NCBI GenBank assembly: GCA_026391455.1
Contig: JAPLEH010000074.1
Span: 44,459-108,458, forward strand
From: Bacteroidota bacterium
GTDB taxonomy: Bacteria; Bacteroidota; Bacteroidia; Chitinophagales; Chitinophagaceae
DNA length: 64,000 bases
Direction of reading: 5' to 3'
Shown here: one piece after another, positions 54,998 through 63,874 of the stretch
Numbering within the stretch: position 1 is the stretch's first letter
How the letters are laid out: every line of letters starts with the position of its first letter
Notes under the pieces: model-generated
Database searches by the model: none
The model's input: the letters and a program-made list of their open reading frames with translations, nothing else
Told to the model about the DNA's origin: nothing
Position numbers and translations under genes: made by a program

Positions 54998-55411
54998 ATG
55001 AGCGAAATCATTCACACCCACCATGCTTCGAAACCCTTGGGAGCATACCCGCACGCCAGAAAAGCCGGCAACCTGCTATTTCTTTCCGGAATTGGGCCGC
55101 GTAATCCCAAAGACAATACCATACCCGGATTGGAACTCGATGCACAGGGGAATATTCTGAAGTATGATATCGAAGCTGAATGTCATGCTGTATTTGCCAA
55201 TGTGAAAGCGGTATTGGAAGCCAGTGGCAGCAGTTGGGATAAAATAATAGACGTAACAGTGTTTCTCACCAACATGAAAAAAGATTTTCCGATTTATAAC
55301 CGGGTATACGCGGATTATTTTACCAGTGTGCAGGCATGCCGTACGACCGTAGAGGTTAAAAGCCTGCCCACACCCATTGCTATCGAATTAAAAATTATTG
55401 CATTGATATAA
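54998..55411 (+). CDS. RidA-family 2-aminomuconate deaminase
   Basis: This 137-residue RidA/YjgF-fold protein matches the 2-aminomuconate deaminase (AmnD-like) group: ASKPLGAYPHARKAGNLLF at the start, LSGIGPRNP, and the VEVKSLPTPIAIELKIIA ending with the conserved proline and glutamate. It would convert 2-aminomuconate to 4-oxalocrotonate and ammonia. It follows the dehydrogenase on the same strand and is probably in one message with it. A REP-like array begins 17 bases after its stop. Confidence 0.88.
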   Translation: MSEIIHTHHASKPLGAYPHARKAGNLLFLSGIGPRNPKDNTIPGLELDAQGNILKYDIEAECHAVFANVKAVLEASGSSWDKIIDVTVFLTNMKKDFPIYNRVYADYFTSVQACRTTVEVKSLPTPIAIELKIIALI

Positions 55412-55427
55412 TTGAACCGATTAATAG

Positions 55428-55745
55428 CTCCGGGTTTTAACCCGGAGATAAATTCGAATCAAGGAAAATAAATGCAATCCACGGGTTCTAAAAATATTAA
55501 TGATCAGCTCCGGGCTTCAGCCCGGAGAAAATAAATGGGGTTCAGTCAAGACCCCGGAAAAAAAAAGAATGAAGCAATTTCAGCGAATCCCAGGATTCTA
55601 ACAATATTAATGAATAGCTCCGGGCTTCAGCCCGGAGAAAATAAATGAGGTTCAGTCAAGACCCAGGAAAAAAAGAATGAAGGAATTTCAGCGAATCCCA
55701 GGATTCTAACAATATTAATGAATAGCTCCGGGTTTTAACCCGGAG
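55428..55745. repeat. tandem array with four CTCCGGG palindromes
   Basis: Four 20-base palindromes occur at 55428-55447, 55508-55527, 55618-55637 and 55726-55745. The outer two read CTCCGGGTTTTAACCCGGAG; the inner two read CTCCGGGCTTCAGCCCGGAG. The units from the second palindrome on are about 109 bases long and nearly identical; the first unit is shorter (80 bases) and diverged. It resembles REP-type palindromic elements. No RAYT transposase gene is in the window. Confidence 0.85.
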
Positions 55746-55759
55746 AAAAAAATGGATAA

Positions 55760-57034
55760 ATGAATTTTGAGAACACCGCAACCGCCGCCGCATTAATGGA
55801 CGAACAGGATCCATTAAAAAAATTCCGCGACCGCTTTTTCATTCCGCAGCAGCAGGGAGAGGATTGTATTTACCTGACCGGTAATTCACTCGGCCTGCAA
55901 CCGAAGACCACTTCCGGCTATGTAATGCAGGAGCTGGACGACTGGGCCACACTCGGTGTGGAAGGCCATTCCCGGGCAAAGAATCCCTGGATGCCGTATC
56001 ATGAACTGTTTCCCCGTCAACTATCAAAAATCGTCGGTTGTTTGGAGAATGAAGTAGTGGTGATGAACCAGCTCACCGTGAACTTGCATTTACTAATGGT
56101 GAGTTTTTACCGCCCTACCGATGAGCGGTATAAAATTATTTGTGAAGCCAAAGCATTTCCATCCGACCAGTATGCACTGGAGTCGCAGGTGCGGTATCAT
56201 GGATTGGATCCCGATAAAGCTATTATCGAAGTAATGCCGCGTGAAGGGGAGCATACGATTCGTAAGGAAGATATTCTCCGCACCATTGCAGTGGAAGGAG
56301 AATCGGTAGCGCTGGTAATGATGGGCGGGGTGAACTATTACACCGGACAGCTTTTTGATATGCAGGCGATCACCGAAGCGGCGCATAGCGTGGGCGCCTA
56401 TGCGGGATTTGATCTCGCACATGCGGCGGGCAATGTAGAATTGCAGTTGCATGACTGGCAGGTGGATTTTGCATGCTGGTGTTCGTATAAATATCTGAAC
56501 AGTGGCCCGGGAGGGGTAGCTGGTGTGTATATTCATGAAAAGCATGCAGCGGATACACAGTTGCCACGGTTTGCAGGTTGGTGGGGCTATACGAAGGAAA
56601 CACGCTTCAAAATGGAAAAAGGGTTCGAAGCTATACCCACGGCAGAAGGCTGGCAGTTGAGTAATGCACCGGTATTATCGATGGCAGCACACAAAGCGTC
56701 GCTCGATATTTTCGATGAAGCAGGTATGGAAGCGATACATGCAAAGCGAAAAAGAATGACCGCCTATTTACATTTTGTATTGAATGAAATCAACCGGCAG
56801 AGCCGGGAGAAATGGATCGAAATAATAACGCCTGCTTTGGAAGCGGAAAGAGGATGCCAGGTGTCGATGCTGATGCTGCATAAAGGCAGGGAAATATTTG
56901 ATGCACTCACTGCGAAAGGGGTGATTGCCGACTGGCGGGAGCCGAATGTGATACGCGTGGCACCGGTACCGTTGTATAACCGGTATGCCGATATCTGGAA
57001 ACTGGGTGAGATCATCAAAGGGATATGCCAATAG
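55760..57034 (+). CDS. kynU: kynureninase
   Basis: This PLP enzyme cleaves kynurenine or 3-hydroxykynurenine to anthranilate or 3-hydroxyanthranilate plus alanine. The 424-residue protein is complete: CIYLTGNSLGLQPKTT near the N terminus, the GHSRAKNPWMPYHEL block, GAYAGFDLAHAAGNVELQLHDW, and the PLP-lysine segment WCSYKYLNSGPGG. The ending has the DWREPNVIRVAPVPLYN motif. With KMO next to it, 3-hydroxykynurenine is the likely substrate. The start lies 15 bases after the last palindrome of the repeat array. Confidence 0.96.
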   Translation: MNFENTATAAALMDEQDPLKKFRDRFFIPQQQGEDCIYLTGNSLGLQPKTTSGYVMQELDDWATLGVEGHSRAKNPWMPYHELFPRQLSKIVGCLENEVVVMNQLTVNLHLLMVSFYRPTDERYKIICEAKAFPSDQYALESQVRYHGLDPDKAIIEVMPREGEHTIRKEDILRTIAVEGESVALVMMGGVNYYTGQLFDMQAITEAAHSVGAYAGFDLAHAAGNVELQLHDWQVDFACWCSYKYLNSGPGGVAGVYIHEKHAADTQLPRFAGWWGYTKETRFKMEKGFEAIPTAEGWQLSNAPVLSMAAHKASLDIFDEAGMEAIHAKRKRMTAYLHFVLNEINRQSREKWIEIITPALEAERGCQVSMLMLHKGREIFDALTAKGVIADWREPNVIRVAPVPLYNRYADIWKLGEIIKGICQ

Positions 57035-57072
57035 CAGGAAATATTATAGAACAATAGAGCGGGCAGGGGTGT

Positions 57073-57081
57073 TATTTTTGC
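57073..57081 (+). promoter_or_regulatory. possible kmo -7 promoter box
   Basis: TATTTTTGC matches the -7 consensus, about 50 bases before the KMO start and within the 96-base gap after kynU. No clear -33 was found. Confidence 0.4.
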
Positions 57082-57130
57082 AAAACAAAGACCAGCGTTG
57101 AATAATCGTAAAATGTAAAAGATTGCGGGT

Positions 57131-58468
57131 ATGAAAAAAGATGTAACCATTGTAGGTGCAGGACTGGTAGGATCATTGCTTTCGATTTATCTTTCCAAAA
57201 GGGGCCATCGTGTAAAGATCTATGAAGGGCGGAACGATATGCGAAAAGGAAAAGCGCTGGGCGGTCGGTCTATCAACCTGGCGTTGAGCGACCGGGGCCT
57301 GCTGGCACTGGAGAAAGTGGGACTGGCGGAAGAGATCCGCAACATATCCATACCGATGCATGGCCGGTATATCCATCATGTGGATGGAAGTACAGCCTTT
57401 CAGCCATATGGGAAAGAGGGGCAGTATATCAATTCTGTATCACGTGCCACGTTGAATATGAAATTAATGGATTTGGCGGAAGCACAAGGGGTATCCATAC
57501 AGTTTCACAGCCGCTGTACAGGGGTGGACTGGCAAAAGAATAATGTGACGTTTGAAATATCTAATACAGAAAGCCTGGTTTCCCATTTTGAATTATTGTT
57601 TGCGGCAGACGGAGCTTTCTCTGCAGCCCGCTTACAGCACCAGTTGCAGCATCCCAAATTCAATTACCAGCAATATTATATCGACTGCGGATACAAGGAA
57701 TTGACGATTCCGCCCTCAGTATCCGGCGACTTTGCCATGGAAGTGAATGCCCTGCATATCTGGCCGCGAAAGGATTATATGCTGATTGCTTTGCCCAATC
57801 TCGATAAAACATTTACCTGCACACTGTTTTTTCCCTTTGAAGGAGCAGCGTCCTTTTCTAAACTTACCACACCGGAAGCAGTAAAGGCATTCTTTGAAGA
57901 AACATTTCCCGATGCAGTGGCCCTGATGCCGGATTATATCAATGAATTTTTCAACAATCCTACTTCCTCTTTGGTTACCGTAAAATGTCATCCCTGGATA
58001 CGGGAAGATAAGTTTGCCCTCATCGGTGATGCTGCCCATGCGATTGTGCCATTTTTTGGACAGGGAATGAATTGCGGATTTGAAGATTGCCGGGTGCTGG
58101 ATGAACTCATCGATACCTACCAGGATGACTGGTCACAAATACTGGATGCGTATCAGACATTGCGTAAACCGGATGGGGATGCCATCGCCGATCTCGCGAT
58201 CAATAATTTTACAGAGATGAGGGAGAAAACAGCAGACCCTGTATTCCTGTTACAGAAAAAGATCGAAGCCCGTTTGCATGAGAAATACCCGGATCGATGG
58301 ATACCGGCCTATTCACAGGTTACATTCAGTCCCAATATTCGTTATTCGGAGGCATTGCGCCGGGGCTTGCGGCAGGAGGCGATTATGCAGGAAGTAATGA
58401 AAATGGATAATATTGCAGAACAGTGGCAGGATGAAAGTTTGCTGCAGAAAATAGTGGAACAAGTGTAA
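57131..58468 (+). CDS. kmo: kynurenine 3-monooxygenase
   Basis: This FAD-dependent aromatic hydroxylase uses NADPH and oxygen to convert kynurenine to 3-hydroxykynurenine. The 445-residue protein has the GxGxxG fingerprint (VGAGLVGSLLSIYLSKRGH), the GRSINLALSDRG motif characteristic of KMO, and the second FAD motif GDAAHAIVPFFGQGMNCGFEDC. The C-terminal helices end without an obvious transmembrane anchor, as in bacterial forms. It belongs to the same direction of transcription as kynU and starts 96 bases after it. Confidence 0.96.
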   Translation: MKKDVTIVGAGLVGSLLSIYLSKRGHRVKIYEGRNDMRKGKALGGRSINLALSDRGLLALEKVGLAEEIRNISIPMHGRYIHHVDGSTAFQPYGKEGQYINSVSRATLNMKLMDLAEAQGVSIQFHSRCTGVDWQKNNVTFEISNTESLVSHFELLFAADGAFSAARLQHQLQHPKFNYQQYYIDCGYKELTIPPSVSGDFAMEVNALHIWPRKDYMLIALPNLDKTFTCTLFFPFEGAASFSKLTTPEAVKAFFEETFPDAVALMPDYINEFFNNPTSSLVTVKCHPWIREDKFALIGDAAHAIVPFFGQGMNCGFEDCRVLDELIDTYQDDWSQILDAYQTLRKPDGDAIADLAINNFTEMREKTADPVFLLQKKIEARLHEKYPDRWIPAYSQVTFSPNIRYSEALRRGLRQEAIMQEVMKMDNIAEQWQDESLLQKIVEQV

Positions 58469-58556
58469 ACAGCCAGCTACGAGCTATGAGCTGTGAGCCA
58501 CGAGCTTCAAGCAATGAACAGCCTGCCCCAAAGAAGGCAAGCCTCTTTTGGGTTAG

Positions 58557-58608
58557 CAACCAGCTACCAGCAACCAGAAACAAGAAACCAGCAACCAGAA
58601 ACAAGCAA
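58557..58608. repeat. degenerate AGCAACCAGAAACAAG repeat
   Basis: Three or four near-tandem copies of a 12- to 16-base word occur just before the pyrF start. Similar words occur at 53456-53512. It lies in the 142-base gap between kmo and pyrF. Confidence 0.6.
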
Positions 58609-58610
58609 CC

Positions 58611-59417
58611 ATGACCCGAGCACAACTCATATCGCAGATACAAACAAAACGATCTTACCTGTGTGTAGGATTGGATACTGATATCACGAAGATTCCATCT
58701 CATTTATTAGGGGAGCCTGATCCGGTTTTTGCGTTCAATAAAGCTATTATTGATGCCACCCGTGATCTTTGTGTTAGCTATAAGATCAATACCGCTTTTT
58801 ATGAAGCAGGTGGTGCCAAAGGCTGGGAGACGATGGATAAAACGGTTCGGTATATCGGCACTGAACATTTTACCATTGCCGATGCCAAACGGGGTGATAT
58901 CGGAAATACATCCGATCAGTATGCACGTGCTTTTTTTGAGACCATGCCCTTCGATGCAGTAACGGTGGCACCCTATATGGGAGAAGATAGTATCAAACCA
59001 TTTTTGCAATACGAAGGCAAGTGGGCTATTGTGCTGGGGCTTACTTCCAATAAAGGGGCCGGTGACTTTGAATTGCAAACAATGAGCAGTGGAGAAAAAT
59101 TGTATGAAAAAGTATTGACCACCATTTCCCAATGGGGTACACCCGGAAACCTCATGTTTGTGGTGGGTGCCACACAGGCCGATTCATTCACGAATATCCG
59201 CCAGCTCACGCCCAATCATTTTTACCTGGTGCCCGGCGTAGGTGCGCAAGGGGGCAGCTTGCGGGAAATATCAGCAAAAGCCATGAACAAAGAATGTGGT
59301 CTGCTGGTCAATGCCAGCCGGGCCATTATCTATGCATCTTCAGGAGAAGATTTTGCAGATAAAGCAAGGGAGGTTGCACAGGAATATCAAAGGGAAATGG
59401 AGGCTTATCTTCCCTGA
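58611..59417 (+). CDS. pyrF: orotidine 5'-phosphate decarboxylase (type 2)
   Basis: This enzyme is the last step of UMP synthesis. The 268-residue protein is the longer type 2 (PyrF, mycobacterial/Bacteroidetes) form. Signatures are [13 protein letters not shown] near the start, the catalytic [15 protein letters not shown] block with the Lys-Asp network, the MGEDSIKPF segment, and VPGVGAQGG and [10 protein letters not shown] at the phosphate-binding end. It follows kmo on the same strand after a repeat-filled gap, so a shared message is uncertain. Its end overlaps the convergent membrane-protein gene by 13 bases. Confidence 0.95.
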   Translation: MTRAQLISQIQTKRSYLCVGLDTDITKIPSHLLGEPDPVFAFNKAIIDATRDLCVSYKINTAFYEAGGAKGWETMDKTVRYIGTEHFTIADAKRGDIGNTSDQYARAFFETMPFDAVTVAPYMGEDSIKPFLQYEGKWAIVLGLTSNKGAGDFELQTMSSGEKLYEKVLTTISQWGTPGNLMFVVGATQADSFTNIRQLTPNHFYLVPGVGAQGGSLREISAKAMNKECGLLVNASRAIIYASSGEDFADKAREVAQEYQREMEAYLP

Positions 59418-59851
59418 GCCGATTGTTTATATTTCCGGTATTGGTGATGAATATATCGACCCAAATAATAACCCGCCATACAAAGGAGTATCCATACCGG
59501 CAGCAATAACCATAACAAATCTTTAGAAAGCCAGAAACGCCAGTCATTCAAAGAAATCAAGAGCAATAGTACAAGGGGTACCAGGTTCACGATATACATT
59601 TTGGTGGATTGGCACAGTAACATGCATAATACAGCACCGGTAAACAAACCAATACCCATTCCAAGTAAGTCATATAATACCTGTTTGGGCAGAAAGCTTT
59701 CAGCTGTTTCAGAATACTCAAAAGGGTTCACCCGCTCATAGGGATCGAAGGCCAATGGCGCAAGTAGTTGAAAGATATTGATTATAATAATGGCAGTACC
59801 CAGGGCCAGGAGCGGTGCAAGTATTTTTCGATGAGTACTATTTAATGCCAT
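59405..59851 (-). CDS. hypothetical membrane protein
   Basis: I do not recognise this 148-residue protein. It has four likely membrane spans (about residues 11-32, 59-80, 86-102 and 110-130) and a basic C terminus ([14 protein letters not shown]). Its 3' end overlaps pyrF tail to tail by 13 bases. There is no neighbour that helps to place it. Confidence 0.6.
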   Translation of the reverse strand: MALNSTHRKILAPLLALGTAIIIINIFQLLAPLAFDPYERVNPFEYSETAESFLPKQVLYDLLGMGIGLFTGAVLCMLLCQSTKMYIVNLVPLVLLLLISLNDWRFWLSKDLLWLLLPVWILLCMAGYYLGRYIHHQYRKYKQSAQGR

Positions 59852-59875
59852 TTGACAAATATCTTCTTTTTATAC

Positions 59876-59901
59876 CAAATAAAGAGGGCCCCGAAGGGCC
59901 C
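59876..59901 (-). terminator. intrinsic terminator with UUCG tetraloop
   Basis: GGGCCC (59886-59891) and GGGCCC (59896-59901) form a stem. On the minus strand the loop reads TTCG, an extra-stable tetraloop, followed by a T-rich CTCTTTATTT. It lies about 30 bases after the stop of the DUF4097 gene. Confidence 0.8.
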
Positions 59902-59931
59902 ATCTTACTTTCGGAGTCTGTATGCATCAGA

Positions 59932-60933
59932 TCAAATCGTACGTGAAGCTTTCGGTTTTTTCTTCTCCGAAAGATCCACCTGCATATTATGTCCGGCTAC
60001 AATCTCTCCAAAACTGCAATCAGCTTTTATTTTACAGGTGCCGCTTCCAGAAGTGCCATTGTACCGTTCATTGAAGCGGGGACCATATTGATTGGCCTTT
60101 TCCTCCTGCCTTTTGATCGTAAAGTCAGATTTATTGGAAAAACTGCCATGCGAAGTACTGATATCATACGTGGCAGATAAATTTTTATCCAGATCCAGGT
60201 ATACGGTAGAATACGAATTATGGATATTCATCACACGGGCGTCATTATCTATATTGAGCTTCACCTGTGAGAATTCAAAATTGGATTTCACTTCTCCACT
60301 CAATTTTTTTATCTCACCCTGTGAGAATTTGATATTCAGTCTGCCGCCATTGATATGTTCAATATCTCCTTTGCCAAATTCCACAGTGATCTCTTTGGCA
60401 TTACTGATTTTTCCGGTGGTAAGAGATCCGAATTTGCTGATGAGTTCCGCTTCGCCGCGGTAATCGGGTACGATCATTTTACCAAATTGATTTTCTGCTT
60501 TCAACGCATTACCCGCTGGCAGGTATACCAGGTAATTCACTTCCATGCCTTCACTGTAATGTTTTTCTTTGTCCTCTTTATTCCATGATTTACTATCGTC
60601 TGCAAATTTTGTTTTGAACGAAACAGTATTACCCTCTTTGCTGTCCTGTATCGATATACGGTCAAGAATGACCTGCGCCCTTTCTTCTTTATCCGATTTT
60701 CCGGTAATGCTCACTTCCACTTTGATTTCATTCTTATCCCAGGTGGTCAGTTTCATCTCGCCAAACTGGTTGTACAGTACGATCTTGTCATTGCTGCTGA
60801 GTGTATAGGATTTGGAATACGATTTGGTCTTTTTGAATTTGGGTTCATGCTTTTCCTTGTCTTGTGCAGCGGCCACCAGCATATTCAGCATACCGGCCAT
60901 CAGTAGTAGTACACTAAGTTTTATCTTTTTCAT
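59932..60933 (-). CDS. DUF4097-like secreted putative adhesin
   Basis: This secreted protein of 333 residues has a signal peptide (1-23, ending AAAQ). The rest fits the DUF4097 / putative auto-transporter-adhesin-like pattern: repeats of short beta strands with alternating Gly and charged residues (KVEVSITGK, ENQFGKMIVPDYRGEAELISKFGSLTTGKI, FGKGDIEHINGGRLNI), consistent with a beta-helix. Genes of this type often follow an ECF sigma factor and its anti-sigma gene, as here. Its start overlaps the anti-sigma-like gene by 20 bases, so the three form an operon. Confidence 0.75.
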   Translation of the reverse strand: MKKIKLSVLLLMAGMLNMLVAAAQDKEKHEPKFKKTKSYSKSYTLSSNDKIVLYNQFGEMKLTTWDKNEIKVEVSITGKSDKEERAQVILDRISIQDSKEGNTVSFKTKFADDSKSWNKEDKEKHYSEGMEVNYLVYLPAGNALKAENQFGKMIVPDYRGEAELISKFGSLTTGKISNAKEITVEFGKGDIEHINGGRLNIKFSQGEIKKLSGEVKSNFEFSQVKLNIDNDARVMNIHNSYSTVYLDLDKNLSATYDISTSHGSFSNKSDFTIKRQEEKANQYGPRFNERYNGTSGSGTCKIKADCSFGEIVAGHNMQVDLSEKKKPKASRTI

Positions 60934-61492
60934 ACTGTTTGTTTTTTTGTTTTATTTCTTTAATGATGATCAATTGCCTGTTCAGTAATTCGCTCTGCAG
61001 CTGCAAATTCTGAAGCATAGCTTCCAGCAACAGTTCCCGGTTGGGGATTGCCGGCAGTTTCTTTTTTAATGACTGGTACGAACTGTCCAGTTCATTCATA
61101 TCGTTTACAAATTGGTGATACAATTGCGGATATTCTTTTTCCAGTTGTTTAAGTTCAGCGCGTTGCAGGCCTATCATCTCCCGGTATTGGGTGAACTGCT
61201 TTGCAAATACAGGGTCTGTTAATTCGATTGGCTCATCCATCCTGTCATTTCCCTTTTCCACTACGGGTGGTACCGGCAATTGTTTACGGTTCGTCAGCAA
61301 ATAAGCCGTACCTGCAAGGAGTATTAGTATAGCGGCGGCGGCCCACCAGTTGACATAACGCTTTTTAATTCGCCGCACGATCACTTCACCCGGCAATTGA
61401 TGTTGTACATGTTGCCAGACCTGTTCACCAGGCTGTTCATCGTCGAACAATGCACGATGTTCATCAATATAATTTTTTAAACGGTCATTCAT
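60914..61492 (-). CDS. membrane protein, probable anti-sigma factor
   Basis: This 192-residue protein has a short cytoplasmic N terminus (about 1-45), one transmembrane span (about 49-66), and a long periplasmic helical part with coiled-coil character (about 85-185, rich in Gln, Leu and Glu). This layout, and the four-base overlap (ATGA) with the sigma factor gene upstream, suggest an anti-sigma factor. No zinc-binding ZAS motif (HxxxCxxC) is present, so the identification rests on position and topology. Confidence 0.65.
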   Translation of the reverse strand: MNDRLKNYIDEHRALFDDEQPGEQVWQHVQHQLPGEVIVRRIKKRYVNWWAAAAILILLAGTAYLLTNRKQLPVPPVVEKGNDRMDEPIELTDPVFAKQFTQYREMIGLQRAELKQLEKEYPQLYHQFVNDMNELDSSYQSLKKKLPAIPNRELLLEAMLQNLQLQSELLNRQLIIIKEIKQKNKQYEKDKT

Positions 61493-62043
61493 TCCAATCC
61501 TCCTTTTTGCAATAGCTGCAATAGTTTTAGTTTGCCCCTGTGGTATTGGGTGCGTACGGTAGCTGGTGTTATATGCATGATCTCGCTGATCTCGTCATAA
61601 TCATATCCTTCAAACAGGAAAAGACTTAGTACTGTACGATAACCAGCCGGTAAATGAATCATTGCCTTTTTGATGGCCGCTGCTTTCAAATGAATCTGTT
61701 CTTCATCAGGCGCAGCAGACTCGGGTATCGCATCATAAAGTGAATCTTTTATTTCCACCACTATCATATTCCGGCGTCGCAGTACATCGATAGACTTGTT
61801 GACCACAATCCGCTTCAGCCAGGCCCCAAACGTGACACGTTGATCAAAATCATCCAGCCGGAATGCTGCGATAAAGGATTCCTGCAATACATCTTCCGCA
61901 TCCGCCCTGTTGTTCACGATGCGCAAACTGGTATTGAACATGGATGTGGCATAGCGGTGGTACAGTAATTCATAACTGTACCGGTCGCCGGCTTTGCAGC
62001 GGGCTACCAGTTCATCCTGTAAAACAGTTGCGGTCAGATTCAC
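61489..62043 (-). CDS. ECF RNA polymerase sigma factor
   Basis: This extracytoplasmic-function sigma factor of 184 residues has sigma region 2 (about 15-85; YELLYHRYATSMFNTSLRIVNNRADAEDVLQE includes the core-binding and -10 recognition helices) and region 4 (about 125-180; EGYDYDEISEIMHITPATVRTQYHRGK, a helix-turn-helix). The frame begins with GTG at 62043; no better ATG exists nearby. It is the first gene of an operon with the anti-sigma-like and DUF4097 genes. The type suggests response to envelope stress. Confidence 0.88.
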   Translation of the reverse strand: MNLTATVLQDELVARCKAGDRYSYELLYHRYATSMFNTSLRIVNNRADAEDVLQESFIAAFRLDDFDQRVTFGAWLKRIVVNKSIDVLRRRNMIVVEIKDSLYDAIPESAAPDEEQIHLKAAAIKKAMIHLPAGYRTVLSLFLFEGYDYDEISEIMHITPATVRTQYHRGKLKLLQLLQKGGLE

Positions 62044-62192
62044 ACAGCGGGTTTAATAGAAATACGCAGCAAGTTGGTTTTTGTTGCATCAACGCTACCT
62101 GCCGGTATATGGAACGGCCCGAATAAGGTAAGACCGGGAAATAATTGGTGTGAGTGGTAATTTTTTTATGGTGTGATTTGCAAAAGGTGGCC

Positions 62193-62526
62193 CTAACGGA
62201 TTCCTGGAGGCTTACCCGGCTTAAAACTTCCGGTGGGCATGGTCCACCAGGGATGAATTTCATAGGCCAGCCGCCCCGCCATCACCGCCAAAAGGGCCGG
62301 CCACTTTCAATTTTCCTTGCTGGTATAAGCGGGTAATATTGGCCAGGTGGCCTGTCTGAATCTTTGCGGCCGTGGCAGAATCCTGGTCACGTGTTTTGCC
62401 CTTGCTAAGCATTACAAACCAATACTGCCGGATCTGGCTTTGGGCCTTTTGTGAAACAGAATCTGTTTGGGCATAAGAAGATGAACTTATAAAGTAACTG
62501 AAAAGGAGGATTAGGAAAGACTTCAT
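62193..62526 (-). pseudogene. broken YciI-family secreted protein
   Basis: The intact 5' part (62260-62526) encodes a signal peptide (1-19, ending SSYAQ) and the first half of a YciI-like domain, including KGKTRDQDSATAAKIQTGHLAN and KLKVAGPFG. Then the frame stops at 62260-62262. In the other frame, across the junction, the sequence reads AGRLAYEIHPWWTMPTG and ends at 62193-62195. This is the usual ending of YciI proteins. The middle third of the domain (about 30 codons) is missing and the halves are out of frame, so an internal deletion has inactivated the gene. Confidence 0.75.
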
Positions 62527-62612
62527 GGTTTTTTTTACAAATTAATGATTTTTCGGACTTTTTAATAGCCGTACATCCCTTCACAATGGGATGATACTTG
62601 CACCGTTTCACC

Positions 62613-62621
62613 TAACTTTGC
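62613..62621 (+). promoter_or_regulatory. -7 promoter box of gcdH
   Basis: TAACTTTGC matches the Bacteroidetes -7 consensus, 32 bases before the start codon. The nearest upstream TTG is only 12 bases away, so the -33 is unclear. Confidence 0.5.
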
Positions 62622-62652
62622 AGCAGAATTTTACTATCAAAATCTTATAACG

Positions 62653-63837
62653 ATGGCAGCCCGTACAGACCTTTTTACCAGCCCGGATTATTTTGGCGTG
62701 GATGAATTGCTTACCGAAGAACATAAACTTATCCGTGAATCCGTTCGCAATTATGTAAAAAAAGAAATCAGTCCGATCATAGAAGATTATGCGCAAAAAG
62801 CAGAGTTTCCGCAACACATAGTAAAGCAACTGGGTGATCTTGGTTGTTTTGGACCTACCGTGCCCATCGAATATGGTGGCGGTGGCCTGGATTATATTTC
62901 TTATGGATTAATGATGCAGGAATTGGAAAGGGGCGATAGTGGTGTACGTTCCACTGCATCTGTGCAGGGATCCTTGGTTATGTTTCCGATTTATCAATAT
63001 GGTAGTGAAGAACAACGGAAAAAATATTTACCTAAGTTGGGAAGCGGAGAATGGCTGGGTTGTTTTGGATTGACCGAACCCAATCATGGAAGCGACCCAA
63101 GTAGTATGCTGACCAATATCAAAGATGCCGGTGATCATGTGATACTCAACGGGGCTAAAATGTGGATCAGTAATGCTCCATTTGCCCAGGTGGCTGTGGT
63201 ATGGGCCAAAGACGAAGAAGGAGTAATCAGGGGACTGGTGGTGGAGAGAGGTATGGAAGGATTCAGTACCCCTACCACACATGGAAAGTGGAGCCTTCGG
63301 GCTTCCGCTACCGGTGAATTGGTATTTGATAATGTAAAAGTGCCGAAAGAAAATATTTTTCCCAATGTAAAAGGATTGAAAGGGCCATTGGGATGTCTTA
63401 CCAAAGCCCGTTATGGCATAGCATGGGGAGCGATAGGTGCTGCAATGGATTGTTATGATACCGCACTCCGCTATTCCAAAGAGCGGGAACAATTTGGAAA
63501 ACCCATCGGCGCATTTCAATTGCAGCAAAAGAAACTGGCTGAAATGCTCACGGAGATAACCAAGGCGCAATTGCTCAACTGGCGGCTGGGTGTATTAATG
63601 AACGAAGGGAAAGTAACCCCACAACAAGTGAGCATGGCAAAACGTAATGCCTGCGAAGTAGCCACCAATATCTGCCGCGATGCAAGGCAAATGCTGGGAG
63701 GAATGGGTATCACCGGCGAGTATCCTGTAATGAGGCATATGATGAACCTGGAAAGTGTGATTACCTACGAAGGTACACATGATATACACCTGCTCATAAC
63801 GGGAATGGATGTTACAGGATTCAATGCATTTAAGTAG
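62653..63837 (+). CDS. gcdH: glutaryl-CoA dehydrogenase
   Basis: This FAD-dependent acyl-CoA dehydrogenase converts glutaryl-CoA to crotonyl-CoA with loss of CO2, in lysine and tryptophan breakdown. The 394-residue protein fits this subfamily: RSTASVQGSLVMFPIYQYGS, GCFGLTEPNHGSDPSSM (substrate loop), KMWISNAP, and the catalytic Glu in TYEGTHDIH near residue 378. General acyl-CoA dehydrogenases do not show RSTASVQG and the C-terminal THDIH together. It is a single gene about 4 kb from the kynurenine cluster. An IS4-like transposase end lies about 40 bases downstream. Confidence 0.9.
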   Translation: MAARTDLFTSPDYFGVDELLTEEHKLIRESVRNYVKKEISPIIEDYAQKAEFPQHIVKQLGDLGCFGPTVPIEYGGGGLDYISYGLMMQELERGDSGVRSTASVQGSLVMFPIYQYGSEEQRKKYLPKLGSGEWLGCFGLTEPNHGSDPSSMLTNIKDAGDHVILNGAKMWISNAPFAQVAVVWAKDEEGVIRGLVVERGMEGFSTPTTHGKWSLRASATGELVFDNVKVPKENIFPNVKGLKGPLGCLTKARYGIAWGAIGAAMDCYDTALRYSKEREQFGKPIGAFQLQQKKLAEMLTEITKAQLLNWRLGVLMNEGKVTPQQVSMAKRNACEVATNICRDARQMLGGMGITGEYPVMRHMMNLESVITYEGTHDIHLLITGMDVTGFNAFK

Positions 63838-63874
63838 TTTAAGTTTTAAGTTGTAAGTGATCAGTAGCGTTGCG

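Noticed and set aside
55412..55759. Possible CRISPR array from regular spacing of palindromes
   Set aside because: Spacings are 80, 110 and 108 bases, the sequence between palindromes is itself repeated, and no cas genes are present. It fits a REP-like tandem repeat.
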